Assembly: GCA_904420015.1 (NCBI GenBank)
Contig: CAJFTS010000030.1
Span: 26,898-90,897, forward strand
Direction: 5' to 3'
Origin: an uncultured Clostridia bacterium
Lineage (GTDB): Bacteria; Bacillota; Clostridia; Oscillospirales; Acutalibacteraceae
DNA: 64,000 bases
How positions within the stretch are numbered: the stretch's first letter is position 1; each line of letters starts with the position of its first letter. Shown one piece after another: positions 1-8,315 of the stretch. Both the position numbers and the translations under genes were made by a program. The notes beneath the pieces were generated by a model. It made no database searches. It saw nothing but the letters and a program-made list of their open reading frames with translations, and was not told the origin of the DNA.

Positions 1-138
1 CGGGAACGGAATATGAGCGAGGAGGATGTGCGCAAAATCATCGAAAAGCATACCTCCGGCCGTTTCCTGTGGATTTTCGGAGAACCGGCGGTCAATGTTC
101 TGCTGGTAAATCTGGAGCTGGACGGATACATTCAGTAA
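1..138 (+). CDS. kdpC: KdpC, C-terminal fragment (potassium-transporting ATPase subunit C)
   Basis: Only the last 45 codons are in the window, reading in frame 1 to a TAA at 136-138. The segment containing GEPAVNVLLVNLELDG matches the conserved C-terminal end of KdpC, the single-span subunit that stabilises the KdpFABC high-affinity K+ pump in the membrane. The identification is from this tail and from kdpD lying next to it. The gene is cut by the window edge, so kdpA and kdpB should lie upstream. Confidence 0.85.
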   Translation, partial: RERNMSEEDVRKIIEKHTSGRFLWIFGEPAVNVLLVNLELDGYIQ

Positions 139-221
139 TAATCTGCGCTCCCTTCCTGATCGAAGGGGGAAAACGGGCTTAAAAAATATTGACAGGCTGC
201 AAGCTTCGGCGAAAGGCAGCC

Positions 222-273
222 CGGCAGCAGCGCTTTGAATGCAAGGATTCAAAGCGCCCTTTGCCGTTTTTTG
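222..273 (+). terminator. Hairpin plus T-run between kdpC and kdpD
   Basis: An 11-bp inverted repeat (230-240 with 247-257, GCGCTTTGAAT and its complement, 6-nt loop) is followed by a short spacer and TTTTTT at 267-272. A short outer pairing (CGGC/GCCG) can extend it. It looks like an intrinsic terminator or attenuator. The kdpD start is only 16 nt beyond the T-run and no clear promoter lies between, so kdpD would depend on read-through or on a promoter hidden upstream of the hairpin. Confidence 0.6.
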
Positions 274-288
274 GAGAGGAGATTCCCC

Positions 289-2937
289 ATGTCCGAGGAC
301 GAACTGCGCCCCGACCCCGACGCACTGCTTGAGCAGGTCGGCACAAAGGAAACCAAACCGAATAAGGGCAGACTGAAGATTTTCTTCGGCTACTGCGCCG
401 GCGTGGGCAAGACCTATACCATGCTAAAGGAGGCCCACGAGCTGCTTGATAGCGGTGTGGACGTGGTGGTAGGCTATATCGAGCCCCATACCCGGGCGGA
501 AACCATGCGTTTGACACAAGGGCTGCCCGCCCTGCCGGTCCGGGAGATTCCCTACAAAAATATTACCCTGCGGGAGTTTGACTTAGACGGGGCCCTGGCG
601 CTGCACCCGCAGGTGATTTTGGTGGATGAGCTGGCCCATACCAACGCCCCGGGCGTGCGAAACAAAAAGCGCTACCAGGATGTAGAGGAGCTGCTCAACG
701 CCGGCATCGACGTCTACACCACCGTCAACGTCCAGCACATCGAAAGCCTCAACGACGTCATCCAGGAAATCACCGACGTTTCGGTTCGGGAGACGGTGCC
801 CGACTCCGTCTTTGACGGCGCACAGAATGTGGAGCTTATCGACATCGAACCGGAAGAGCTGCTCAAACGGTTTCAAAGCGGAAAGGTGTACCGGCCCGAC
901 CGTGCCGCCGCCGCGATGCACCACTTTTTTACCCGCCAAAACCTGGATACCCTTCGGGAAATCTCCATGCGCCGTACCGCCGACCGCATCTACCGGGACA
1001 GCGCGGCCAAAAACGGCGCCGCCGCCCGGAAGGGAGGGAGTAAGCTGATGGTACTCATCGGCGCCTCTCCCTCCTCCTCCAAAAACATCCGCGTCGCCGC
1101 CCGGATGGCCGAAGCCTTTCACGCCCCCTGGACGGCGGTATACGTACAGACGCCCCAGGCCCAGAACGCCGATTCCCAGGAGAGCAAGAGCCTGCGCGAC
1201 CATATGACGCTGGCGCAGCAGCTGGGCGCTCAGGTGGTCACCCTTTACGGCGAGGATGTGGTGCTCGTCGCCGCCCGGTATGCCCAGCTAAACGGCGTGA
1301 CCAATATCGTCATCGGAAAAAGCCGGAATAAACGGGGAATTTTGCACTGGTTTCAGGAGGATTTCGAGGACCGCCTCATCGGCGAGCTCGACGAGGTGGA
1401 GGTGCACATCATCCCGGATACAAGCCGATCAGAGCCCTATCGGCCGCCCCGGCGGCAAAACGTTCAGGATCGATTCCCCCTCTCCGCAGCAGACTTGCTT
1501 AAAACCTTGCTGGTCATGGCGGGAGCCACCATCCTGTCTATCCTGCTGCGCTGGGCCGATATCGGCGCGCAGAACAGCGCCATCGTTTATATCCTGTCGG
1601 TGGTGCTGGTCTCCCGCTTTACCTGCGGCTATCTTTACGGGATTCTCGCATCGGTCATCGGACTGATCGGCTTTAACATCATCGACACCTATCCCTACTT
1701 CACCTTTGATTTCATGAAAACGGGATATCCCATCACCTTTGTCATCATGCTCTGCCTGGCGGTGATTACCAGCGCCCTGACCGTGCGGATCAAAAAACAG
1801 GTGCAAAATGCCGCCCAGCGGGAACAGCGCACCCAGATTCTCTATGAAATCAATAAGGAGCTGCTCGCCACCCGCGGCCTTCGCAACATTGTCCATCTGG
1901 TCAACGGCTATGTCGTCAAGCTGTTCGGACGGTCGGCGGTCTTTTATACCAAGGGAGAGGAGGACTCTCCCGGCGGCATTCTCCTGGAAGCCCAGGAGGA
2001 TCTGCACGCCGCCTCCCTTCTGGCCGAAGAGGAGAAGGCGGTGGTTCAGTGGGTCTATCTCAACCGCAAGCGGGCGGGCTGCGGGACCGATACCCTCCAG
2101 GGAGCGTACGGCTTCTATACGCCGATTATGTCCCAGGGAACAGTGCTGGGGGTGTTGGGACTTTCCTGCGAAAAGGGCCCGATGACCCAGGACAGCCGCG
2201 CCTTCCTTCGGATGATAACCTCCCAGGTAGCCATGGCGCTGGAGCGCCAGCGCCTGTCCGACGAACAGCGCCGGGTGAGCGTGGAAGCGGAAAAGGAAGC
2301 CGTGCGGGGAAATCTTCTGCGCGCCATTTCCCACGACCTGCGCCGGCCCTTGACCGAAATCCACCGGGCCAGCCGGACGCTGTGCCGCTCCCAGACGGCG
2401 GACGGGCAGCTGGCCGGCTTTATTGAAAAGGAATCGGCCTGGCTGATGCGTATGGTGGAAAATCTGCTTTCCGTCACCCGCCTTCGGGAAGGAAGCCTTC
2501 CGCTCAATAAGGTGCCTGAGTCGATGAAGGCGGTGGCCGAGGAAGCGGCGGCGCAGATGAAAAACCGGTATCCCGACCGGGCCTTTGCCGTGCACGCCGC
2601 CGATCCCGCCCTGCTGGTATTCATGGATGCGACTTTGATTGAGCAGGTTTTGCTCCATCTTCTGGAGAACGCCGTGCAGCATTCTCCCGCCGACACCGCC
2701 GTAGACATCCGCATTCAAAAGCGCACCCGCACCGCCTTGATGGAGGTATGCGACCATGGCAGCGGGATCCCCAAGGAAAAGGCGGCCCGCCTGTTCGATA
2801 CGGATGCGGCCGCCGGGATGGAGGGAGGGATCGGGCTATCTTTGTGCAAATCCATTGTCAATGCCCACGGCGGCGAAATGCGCGCTAGGAACGCAAGGGA
2901 CGGGGGCGCGGTCATCGGCTTTACCCTGCCGCTGTAG
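289..2937 (+). CDS. kdpD: KdpD sensor histidine kinase
   Basis: Sensor kinase of the K+ limitation response, 882 aa. The ATG at 289 follows GGAGAGGAG with good spacing; an in-frame start at 235 has no such site. The domains are in KdpD order. The N-terminal KdpD domain has a Walker A (GYCAGVGKT, about residues 34-42) and DELAHTN near residue 112. A universal-stress-like domain follows, then four membrane segments from about 403 to 500, a GAF-like region, and the kinase core. The phosphoacceptor His is about residue 682 in ISHDLRRPL, and the ATP-binding motifs are DHGSGIP and GGIGLSLCK. It follows kdpC. The usual partner kdpE is not downstream: the next gene belongs to a B12 operon. KdpE could be upstream of the window or elsewhere. 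Confidence 0.95.
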   Translation: MSEDELRPDPDALLEQVGTKETKPNKGRLKIFFGYCAGVGKTYTMLKEAHELLDSGVDVVVGYIEPHTRAETMRLTQGLPALPVREIPYKNITLREFDLDGALALHPQVILVDELAHTNAPGVRNKKRYQDVEELLNAGIDVYTTVNVQHIESLNDVIQEITDVSVRETVPDSVFDGAQNVELIDIEPEELLKRFQSGKVYRPDRAAAAMHHFFTRQNLDTLREISMRRTADRIYRDSAAKNGAAARKGGSKLMVLIGASPSSSKNIRVAARMAEAFHAPWTAVYVQTPQAQNADSQESKSLRDHMTLAQQLGAQVVTLYGEDVVLVAARYAQLNGVTNIVIGKSRNKRGILHWFQEDFEDRLIGELDEVEVHIIPDTSRSEPYRPPRRQNVQDRFPLSAADLLKTLLVMAGATILSILLRWADIGAQNSAIVYILSVVLVSRFTCGYLYGILASVIGLIGFNIIDTYPYFTFDFMKTGYPITFVIMLCLAVITSALTVRIKKQVQNAAQREQRTQILYEINKELLATRGLRNIVHLVNGYVVKLFGRSAVFYTKGEEDSPGGILLEAQEDLHAASLLAEEEKAVVQWVYLNRKRAGCGTDTLQGAYGFYTPIMSQGTVLGVLGLSCEKGPMTQDSRAFLRMITSQVAMALERQRLSDEQRRVSVEAEKEAVRGNLLRAISHDLRRPLTEIHRASRTLCRSQTADGQLAGFIEKESAWLMRMVENLLSVTRLREGSLPLNKVPESMKAVAEEAAAQMKNRYPDRAFAVHAADPALLVFMDATLIEQVLLHLLENAVQHSPADTAVDIRIQKRTRTALMEVCDHGSGIPKEKAARLFDTDAAAGMEGGIGLSLCKSIVNAHGGEMRARNARDGGAVIGFTLPL

Positions 2938-3006
2938 GAAAGAAAGGAAAAACGTTGCGAAATCCCGGCCTTTTTTTGAAAGATTTGCTTTTTCCGCTGT
3001 CCTGCC

Positions 3007-3036
3007 TTGACAGAAGGGGAAGAAAACGGCTATACT
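3007..3036 (+). promoter_or_regulatory. Promoter for the B12 riboswitch operon
   Basis: A consensus -35 TTGACA (3007-3012) lies 18 nt from a -10 TATACT (3031-3036). It sits just ahead of the cobalamin riboswitch, so the RNA would begin near 3043 and include the whole aptamer. Confidence 0.65.
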
Positions 3037-3057
3037 GAAACCAAACTTGATATCGTA

Positions 3058-3235
3058 CGTCTGACGGTTGCAGCTTGCTGCATGAAAAGGGAATGCGGTG
3101 TGAATCCGCAGCAGCCCCCGCTACTGTGAAAAGGGACGAAGCGCTTTTTTGAGCCACTGGGAAACCGGGAAGGTATAAGCGCCGAGGAGGAGCTTTCAGC
3201 CAGGAGACCTGCCGCAGACGGTCCGCACAGATTTT
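3058..3235 (+). ncRNA. Cobalamin riboswitch (AdoCbl/B12 aptamer)
   Basis: The conserved core is clear: GGGAATGCGGTGTGAATCC, then GCAGCAGCCCCCGCTACTGTG from about 3106, then GCCACTGG, GGGAAGG, and the B12-box motif AGCCAGGAGACCTGCC at 3198-3213. Cobalamin binding is known to favour termination or to hide the ribosome-binding site of downstream uptake genes. Here a terminator hairpin follows at 3301-3333, so control is probably by transcription termination. It leads a five-gene operon ending near 8998. Ends are approximate. Confidence 0.95.
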
Positions 3236-3300
3236 CGGTGGGAAAATACGTGGCGTTTTGAACTGGGCTGCAATGAGAGTTGCGGCGGTACACGTATGGG

Positions 3301-3333
3301 AAAGGGACCGAATGGAATGTCGGTCCCTTTTTT
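3301..3333 (+). terminator. Riboswitch expression-platform terminator
   Basis: GGGACCGA (3304-3311) pairs with TCGGTCCC (3320-3327), flanked by AAA and a run of six T. It lies between the B12 aptamer and the first gene, the place expected for a ligand-controlled terminator. Confidence 0.85.
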
Positions 3334-3394
3334 GCGTAAACGGATAAAAGCGGGACGGTAGAAGGGAAATTTTATCACGGAGGGATCGACAAGC

Positions 3395-4885
3395 ATGAAG
3401 CAGATGAAAAAAAGCATTTTGGGCATGGTTTTGGCGCTGGCACTGCTGGTGACCGCGGCGCTGCCTGCGGCGGCCCAAACGGATGGGGCGGCAAAGGTGA
3501 GCGGCCAGGAGCTGAGCGAGGCCCTGTTCGGCGCGCTCGACTGGGCGAAGAAGGGGGAGGACGTCCTCCTCAACGACGCCTTCCTGGAAACCGCAGGCAT
3601 TGGCGGGGAATGGCTGGTGCTGGCAGCCAGCCGCGCCGGGCTGGAGGAGGACTATTCCAAGTACCTGGATGCCCTGACCGCCTATGTACAGGAAAAATAT
3701 AACGAGAAGGGGAGTGCCAACGCCTTCTCCAACACCACCGACTGGCACCGCATTACCTTCGGCATTCTCGCCTGCGGCGGGGACCCCACCCATGTGGGAG
3801 AGGATGCAAACGGGAACCCCATCAATTTGATTGCCGACGGGGTCTACAACCGCCGGGATGAAAAGGGGGAAGGCGTGCTCCCCAACCAGGGGGTCAACGC
3901 CCTGATCTACGGCCTGCTGGCGCTGGACACCATGCGCTATGACGTACCGGCCGACGCCCTTTACGACCGGGACGCCATCATCGAAGGCATCCTGGAAAAT
4001 CAGACCACTACCGGCGGGTTCGCCTGGTTTGGGGACAGCTCCGACCCGGATATGACCGGCATGGCCATCCAGGCCCTGGCCCCCTATTACTCCTCTGATA
4101 AGGTGTATACCTACACCTCCAGCATACAGAAGGACGAGGACGGGACGCCCCTTGCCTGCCAGAAAACGGTGGCCCAGGTGGTGGACGAGGCCATCGAAAG
4201 CCTTGTTCCCCAGCAGCTTGCCACCGGCGATCTGTATTCCCCCTGGTCTACCGGGCCGGAGGCCACCGTACAGCTGGTGATCGGCCTGTGCTCGCTGGGG
4301 ATTGATCCCGAGCAGGACAGCCGCTTTCTCACCGAAGAGGGTAATACCCTGATCGACGGCATCCTGCGCCACCGCAATGGGGACGGCAGCTTCGGCAGCG
4401 GCGGGATGTCCACCGAACAGGTGGCCTATACCCTGGCCGCCTATACTCGTCTGCGGGCGAATATGCGCGATCTTTTCGATTTCCGGGCGGAGACCGACGC
4501 GACGCAGTTTGTCCTTTCGGCAAACGGGGAAAGGGTTTGCATTCCGGTGACCGACGGGCAGACCGACTATACCGTTACCCTGCCGGCTGGGACGGCCTCG
4601 GTGCAGGTGGTAAACCTGCCGCTGGGCCCCTATGACAGCGCGGACACAGCGGTGGGCGAGGTGCTCGCCGTGACCGACGGCGGCGTCCTCTGCATCGAGG
4701 TGACCGGCCGCACCGGCAGGGCGACCGTCTATCGGCTTACCACTGCTTTGGAGGCCTCTGCGGACAGCCGGCCGGAAGAGACCGAACCTTCTCCGCCCAC
4801 CGGCGTTCCGGCGGCCGCTTCCGCGGTGGTGCTGCTGGGCCTGAGCGCGGCGGCCGTCGTGGGCCTTGGCCGGAAGCGCGGATAA
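3395..4885 (+). CDS. Secreted alpha/alpha-toroid protein, intrinsic-factor-like N-domain, cell-wall sorted (putative B12 capture)
   Basis: A 496-aa surface protein. Residues 1-28 form a signal peptide ending ALPAAA. Residues about 45-340 have helical repeats with short motifs (GGEWLVLA, TGGFAWFG, GNGDGSFGSGG-type, with polar and Gly/Ser turns) typical of the prenyltransferase/squalene-cyclase alpha/alpha toroid, the same fold class as the N-terminal domain of eukaryotic intrinsic factor and transcobalamin. A short beta-rich region follows. The C-terminus has a PPTG motif, a hydrophobic span and RKRG, resembling a variant sortase signal. GGAGG precedes the ATG. As first gene behind the B12 riboswitch and ahead of a DUF4430 lipoprotein and ECF genes, it probably binds or passes on a corrinoid; that role is inferred. 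Automated annotation may call it a prenyltransferase, but an enzymatic role is unlikely for a secreted, wall-linked protein. Confidence 0.75.
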   Translation: MKQMKKSILGMVLALALLVTAALPAAAQTDGAAKVSGQELSEALFGALDWAKKGEDVLLNDAFLETAGIGGEWLVLAASRAGLEEDYSKYLDALTAYVQEKYNEKGSANAFSNTTDWHRITFGILACGGDPTHVGEDANGNPINLIADGVYNRRDEKGEGVLPNQGVNALIYGLLALDTMRYDVPADALYDRDAIIEGILENQTTTGGFAWFGDSSDPDMTGMAIQALAPYYSSDKVYTYTSSIQKDEDGTPLACQKTVAQVVDEAIESLVPQQLATGDLYSPWSTGPEATVQLVIGLCSLGIDPEQDSRFLTEEGNTLIDGILRHRNGDGSFGSGGMSTEQVAYTLAAYTRLRANMRDLFDFRAETDATQFVLSANGERVCIPVTDGQTDYTVTLPAGTASVQVVNLPLGPYDSADTAVGEVLAVTDGGVLCIEVTGRTGRATVYRLTTALEASADSRPEETEPSPPTGVPAAASAVVLLGLSAAAVVGLGRKRG

Positions 4886-4907
4886 AAGAATGCAATGCAA
4901 AGGATGG

Positions 4908-4945
4908 ACAGGGTATTTCCGTTTTCAAAAACGGAAATACCCTGT
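4908..4945. repeat. 18-bp near-perfect inverted repeat between the two B12-operon surface genes
   Basis: ACAGGGTATTTCCGTTTT at 4908-4925 is followed after 2 nt by its exact reverse complement at 4928-4945. Folded RNA would have a stem of about 14 bp with an A/T-rich loop. No T-run follows, so it is more likely an RNA-stability or processing hairpin, or a partial attenuator, than a full terminator. It sits in the 84-bp gap between the toroid gene and the lipoprotein gene. Confidence 0.7.
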
Positions 4946-4969
4946 TACTGGATACGAGGGAGGAACCGT

Positions 4970-5764
4970 ATGAGAAACCCAACCATGCGCATCAGATGGC
5001 TGCCGCTGCTGCTGGCTGTCGTCCTTCTTTTTTCCGGCTGTAAGGTGGAATTTCCGCAGGATCGGCTGACGGAGAGCTCCCTCTCGGCCCAATCCCTTCC
5101 CGAACGCCTGGACGCGTCCTCCCTGCCTCAGGAAAGCGCCCTGCCCGGCCCGTCCCAGCCGGAAGCCTCGTCCTCCGCCCCGGCGGCAGACGGGGCGGAG
5201 GACGGCGGGACCCCATCCTCTCCCGTTGGCGGAGGGGATGGGGCGTCTGCGTCCCATTCCCAACCGAACACTTCCTCTGCGGCCCCTTCCCAGACCCCGG
5301 ACGCCTCTTCCCCAGGCGGCGGGACGGGCTCCTCCGCCCCTGCGCCGGATACGCCCCAAGCCCTTACCTGCACCCTTACCATCCGGTGTGACAACATCCT
5401 AGCCCATCTGGATCAGCTCGATCCGTCCCGCAGGGAATTTGTTCCCGAGGACGGCGTCATTTATGCCGCCCGTCAGGTAACCTTCCAGGAGGGGGAAACG
5501 GTGTACGACCTGCTCAAACGGGAAGCCGCCCAGGCGGGGATCCAGCTGACCCACGACGGGAGCGCCTATCTCCAGACCATCTACATCACCTCCATCCACA
5601 ACCTGCGGGCCAAGGACTGCGGGGAAACCGGCGGCTGGATGTACCAGGTCAACGGCAGCACGCCGGGGATGAGCTGTTCGGCCTACCGGCTTGCGGACGG
5701 GGATTTCGTATCGTGGGCCTACACGGTGGTTCCAGGGGATGTGGGCATTGTGGAGGGAAGCTGA
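4970..5764 (+). CDS. DUF4430 lipoprotein, transcobalamin C-domain-like (putative B12 capture)
   Basis: A 264-aa exported lipoprotein. The ATG at 4970 follows GAGGGAGG. The signal peptide has a lipobox LFSGC with Cys24 as the lipidated residue. Residues about 30-125 are a Ser/Pro/Ala/Gly-rich stalk. Residues about 127-260 form a DUF4430 domain, the family related to the C-terminal beta domain of intrinsic factor and transcobalamin; GGWMYQVNGSTPG and the closing DGDFVSWAY are typical motifs. The stop codon overlaps the next start. With the upstream toroid protein it would supply both halves of a corrinoid-binding clamp at the cell surface, feeding the ECF transporter encoded downstream. The DUF4430 call is firm; the ligand is inferred from riboswitch control and neighbours. 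Confidence 0.85.
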   Translation: MRNPTMRIRWLPLLLAVVLLFSGCKVEFPQDRLTESSLSAQSLPERLDASSLPQESALPGPSQPEASSSAPAADGAEDGGTPSSPVGGGDGASASHSQPNTSSAAPSQTPDASSPGGGTGSSAPAPDTPQALTCTLTIRCDNILAHLDQLDPSRREFVPEDGVIYAARQVTFQEGETVYDLLKREAAQAGIQLTHDGSAYLQTIYITSIHNLRAKDCGETGGWMYQVNGSTPGMSCSAYRLADGDFVSWAYTVVPGDVGIVEGS

Positions 5765-6654
5765 TGGCAAACTACGGCTTTTCTTCCTACCATCCTGCGG
5801 TCAATTTTCTTTTCTTTGCCGCGGTGCTGCTCTTTTCCATGTTTTTTCTCCATCCGGTGCTGCTGGGCATCTCCTTTTTCAGCGCCTTGGCCTATGCCGT
5901 CCGTCTCAACGGCTGGCGTACCCTTCGGTTCTGTCTGACGGCGCTTTTGCCCATGGCGGTGCTGGTCGCTTTCCTCAACCCCGCCTTCAACCACGACGGG
6001 GTTACCGTCCTCGTCTACGTCAACGACAACCCCATTACGCTGGAGTCGGTCTGTTACGGCTTGGCGGCGGCGGTTCTGTTTTCTTCGGTGATTTTGTGGT
6101 TTTCCTGCTACAATGCCGTTATGACCTCGGATAAATTTCTTCATCTGTTTGGGCGGGTTCTTCCGTCCCTCTCCCTGCTTTTCTCCATGTGCCTGCGGTT
6201 TGTGCCCCGCTTCAAGGGGCAGACTAAGGTGATCGCCCAGGCCCAGCGCGGGATCGGGCTCGACCCGGGGGAGGGAGGTCCCCTGCGCCGGGCGAAAAAG
6301 GGGATGCACATCCTCTCCATCCTCACCACCTGGGCGCTGGAGAACGCCGTGGACACCGCCGATTCCATGAAGGCCAGGGGATACGGCCTAAAGGGCCGCA
6401 CCAGCTTTTCCCTTTACCGGTTCGGCCGGCGGGATCGGGCGGCCCTGCTGTTCCTTTTGGCCCTGGTGGTGCTGGTGGGGTGGGGCGCGCTGCTGGGGGA
6501 GGCCACCCTGCAATACTTTCCCCGGCTTTCCGGCAAGGAGATCACCGGCAGGAGCCTAGTCCTTTACGGGGGATACGCCCTATTGTGCTTAACCCCGCTG
6601 ATTTTGGATGCAAAGGAGGCGGTCGCATGGCGGCGGTCACAGTGGAAAAGCTGA
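5764..6654 (+). CDS. ECF transporter transmembrane (T) component
   Basis: A 296-aa polytopic membrane protein of the EcfT/CbiQ family. It couples ATPase movement to toppling of the substrate-binding S component. N-terminal and C-terminal hydrophobic segments flank a cytoplasmic coupling region with the family motif ending in KARGYG (about residues 205-210), which contacts the ATPases. The ATG at 5764 overlaps the TGA of the lipoprotein gene, so the two are probably translationally coupled. The next gene starts 28 bp before this one ends. Confidence 0.9.
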   Translation: MANYGFSSYHPAVNFLFFAAVLLFSMFFLHPVLLGISFFSALAYAVRLNGWRTLRFCLTALLPMAVLVAFLNPAFNHDGVTVLVYVNDNPITLESVCYGLAAAVLFSSVILWFSCYNAVMTSDKFLHLFGRVLPSLSLLFSMCLRFVPRFKGQTKVIAQAQRGIGLDPGEGGPLRRAKKGMHILSILTTWALENAVDTADSMKARGYGLKGRTSFSLYRFGRRDRAALLFLLALVVLVGWGALLGEATLQYFPRLSGKEITGRSLVLYGGYALLCLTPLILDAKEAVAWRRSQWKS

Positions 6655-8315
6655 CCTTTTCTTATCCCCAGCGGGAGACGCCCGCCCTGCGGCAGGTCTC
6701 TCTTTCGGTGGAGGAGGGGGAGTTTTTGGTTCTCTGCGGCAAATCCGGCTGCGGGAAAACCACCCTGCTGCGCCATCTCAAGCCCGCCCTCACCCCCCAT
6801 GGGGAAAGGACGGGGGAAATCGCCCTGTTCGGGCGGCCCCTTTCTTCCTTGTCGGCGAGGGAGCAGGCGGCCCGGATCGGCTTTGTGCTGCAAAACCCGG
6901 ACAACCAGCTGGTGACCGACAAGGTCTGGCATGAGCTTGCCTTCGGGCTGGAAAGCCTGGGGATGCATCCGGATGTGATCCGGCTGCGGGTAGCGGAAAT
7001 GGCCAGCTTTTTCGGCATCGGCCCGTGGTTTCATAAAAACGTATCCGACCTTTCCGGCGGGCAGAAGCAGCTGTTGAACTTGGCCTCCATCATGGCCATG
7101 CAGCCGGAGCTCCTTCTCCTCGACGAGCCCACCTCCCAGCTTGATCCCATCGCCGCGGCGGAGTTTCTCCAGACGGTGCGCAAAATCAACCGGGAGCTGG
7201 GGGTCGCCGTCCTGCTTACCGAACACCGCTTGGAAGAGGCCGTCCCCATGGCCGACCGGGTGGTGGTGATGGAGGAGGGAGCCATTCTGGTGGACGGGCC
7301 GCCGAGGGAGGCGGGAGAGCGGCTTAGGGAGCGGGGGCACGGCCTGTTTTCCTCCATGCCCGCCCCTTTGCAGATCGGCGCGGCTTTGCACGCGCCCTCC
7401 CCCTGCCCGCTGACCGTGCGGGAGGGCAGGAGATTTTTGTCCGGGCTGTTTGCCGGGCGTCCGCCTGAGATTGTGCAGCTGCAAGAGCCTGCCGCGCAAA
7501 AGAAGGGCGGGAAAGCCGCCGTCCGGCTCAAGGACGTGTGGTTTCGCTACGAGAAAAACGGGCCGGACGTGGTCAAGGACCTGTCGCTGACGGTGGAGGA
7601 GGGGAGCCTCTTTGCCGTGATGGGGCAAAACGGGGCCGGCAAGACCACCTTTCTCACCCTCCTCACCGGGCAAAACCGGCCGGTCCGCGGGAAGGTGTGG
7701 GTCCTGGATCAGGAGGTAGGGCGGTATAAGGGCGGGGCGCTTTTCCGCCGCTGCCTTGCGATGCTGCCCCAAAATCCCCAGGCCCTCTTTGTAAAAAAGA
7801 CCATCCGGGAGGATCTGATGGAAATGCTCCGGGAGGTTCCCCAGCGGCAGGCCGAGGAGCGGCTTTTGCAGACGGCCCGCCTGACCCGGATTGAGGGCCT
7901 GCTCGACGTCCATCCCTATGACGTCAGCGGCGGCGAGCAGCAGCGGGCGGCCCTTGCGAAGGTTTTGCTGCTGGAGCCGAAGGTCTTGCTCCTCGATGAG
8001 CCCACCAAAGGCCTGGACAACCAGTATAAGGAGATCCTCGGCGGTATCCTGAAGGATCTGTGCAGGCAGGGGGCGACGGTGCTGCTGGTGTCCCATGACA
8101 TTGAATTCTGCGCCCGGTACGCCGACCAATGCGCCCTGTTCTTTGATGGAACCATCGTCTCAAGGGGAGAGCCCCGCGTCTTTTTCTCCGGCAACCGGTT
8201 CTATACCACCGCCGCCAACCGGATGGCCCGCCATCTGTTTCGGCAGGCGGTGACCAACGAGGAGGTAATTGCATTATGCCGCAAAAACGGCGTATCTCCC
8301 TGCGAACCCTGCTGA
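6627..8315 (+). CDS. ECF transporter ATPase, two fused ABC domains (EcfA-EcfA')
   Basis: A 562-aa protein with two complete ABC ATPase domains in one chain. The first has Walker A GKSGCGKTT (about residue 38), signature LSGGQKQ and Walker B LLLLDEPTS. The second has Walker A GQNGAGKTT (about residue 335), signature VSGGEQQ and LLLDEPTKG. Fused EcfA1/EcfA2 pairs are known in dedicated (group I-like) ECF systems. The ATG at 6627 follows AAAGGAGG and lies inside the end of the T gene. It energises uptake by the S component encoded next, whose gene overlaps this one by 40 bp. The dedicated gene set suggests a private, not a shared, energy-coupling module. Confidence 0.93.
   Translation: MAAVTVEKLTFSYPQRETPALRQVSLSVEEGEFLVLCGKSGCGKTTLLRHLKPALTPHGERTGEIALFGRPLSSLSAREQAARIGFVLQNPDNQLVTDKVWHELAFGLESLGMHPDVIRLRVAEMASFFGIGPWFHKNVSDLSGGQKQLLNLASIMAMQPELLLLDEPTSQLDPIAAAEFLQTVRKINRELGVAVLLTEHRLEEAVPMADRVVVMEEGAILVDGPPREAGERLRERGHGLFSSMPAPLQIGAALHAPSPCPLTVREGRRFLSGLFAGRPPEIVQLQEPAAQKKGGKAAVRLKDVWFRYEKNGPDVVKDLSLTVEEGSLFAVMGQNGAGKTTFLTLLTGQNRPVRGKVWVLDQEVGRYKGGALFRRCLAMLPQNPQALFVKKTIREDLMEMLREVPQRQAEERLLQTARLTRIEGLLDVHPYDVSGGEQQRAALAKVLLLEPKVLLLDEPTKGLDNQYKEILGGILKDLCRQGATVLLVSHDIEFCARYADQCALFFDGTIVSRGEPRVFFSGNRFYTTAANRMARHLFRQAVTNEEVIALCRKNGVSPCEPC

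Noticed and set aside
583..1203. Long minus-strand open frames inside kdpD and other genes (for example 1429-2757, 2921-4900, 6564-8129, 9380-11191, 36037-38154)
   Set aside because: High GC favours long antisense frames opposite real genes. They are low in complexity, lack ribosome-binding sites and overlap genes with strong family matches.
3395..4885. Prenyltransferase or squalene cyclase enzyme
   Set aside because: The signal peptide and wall-sorting tail put it outside the cell, and the riboswitch and ECF neighbours fit a binding role. The fold class is kept, not the activity.
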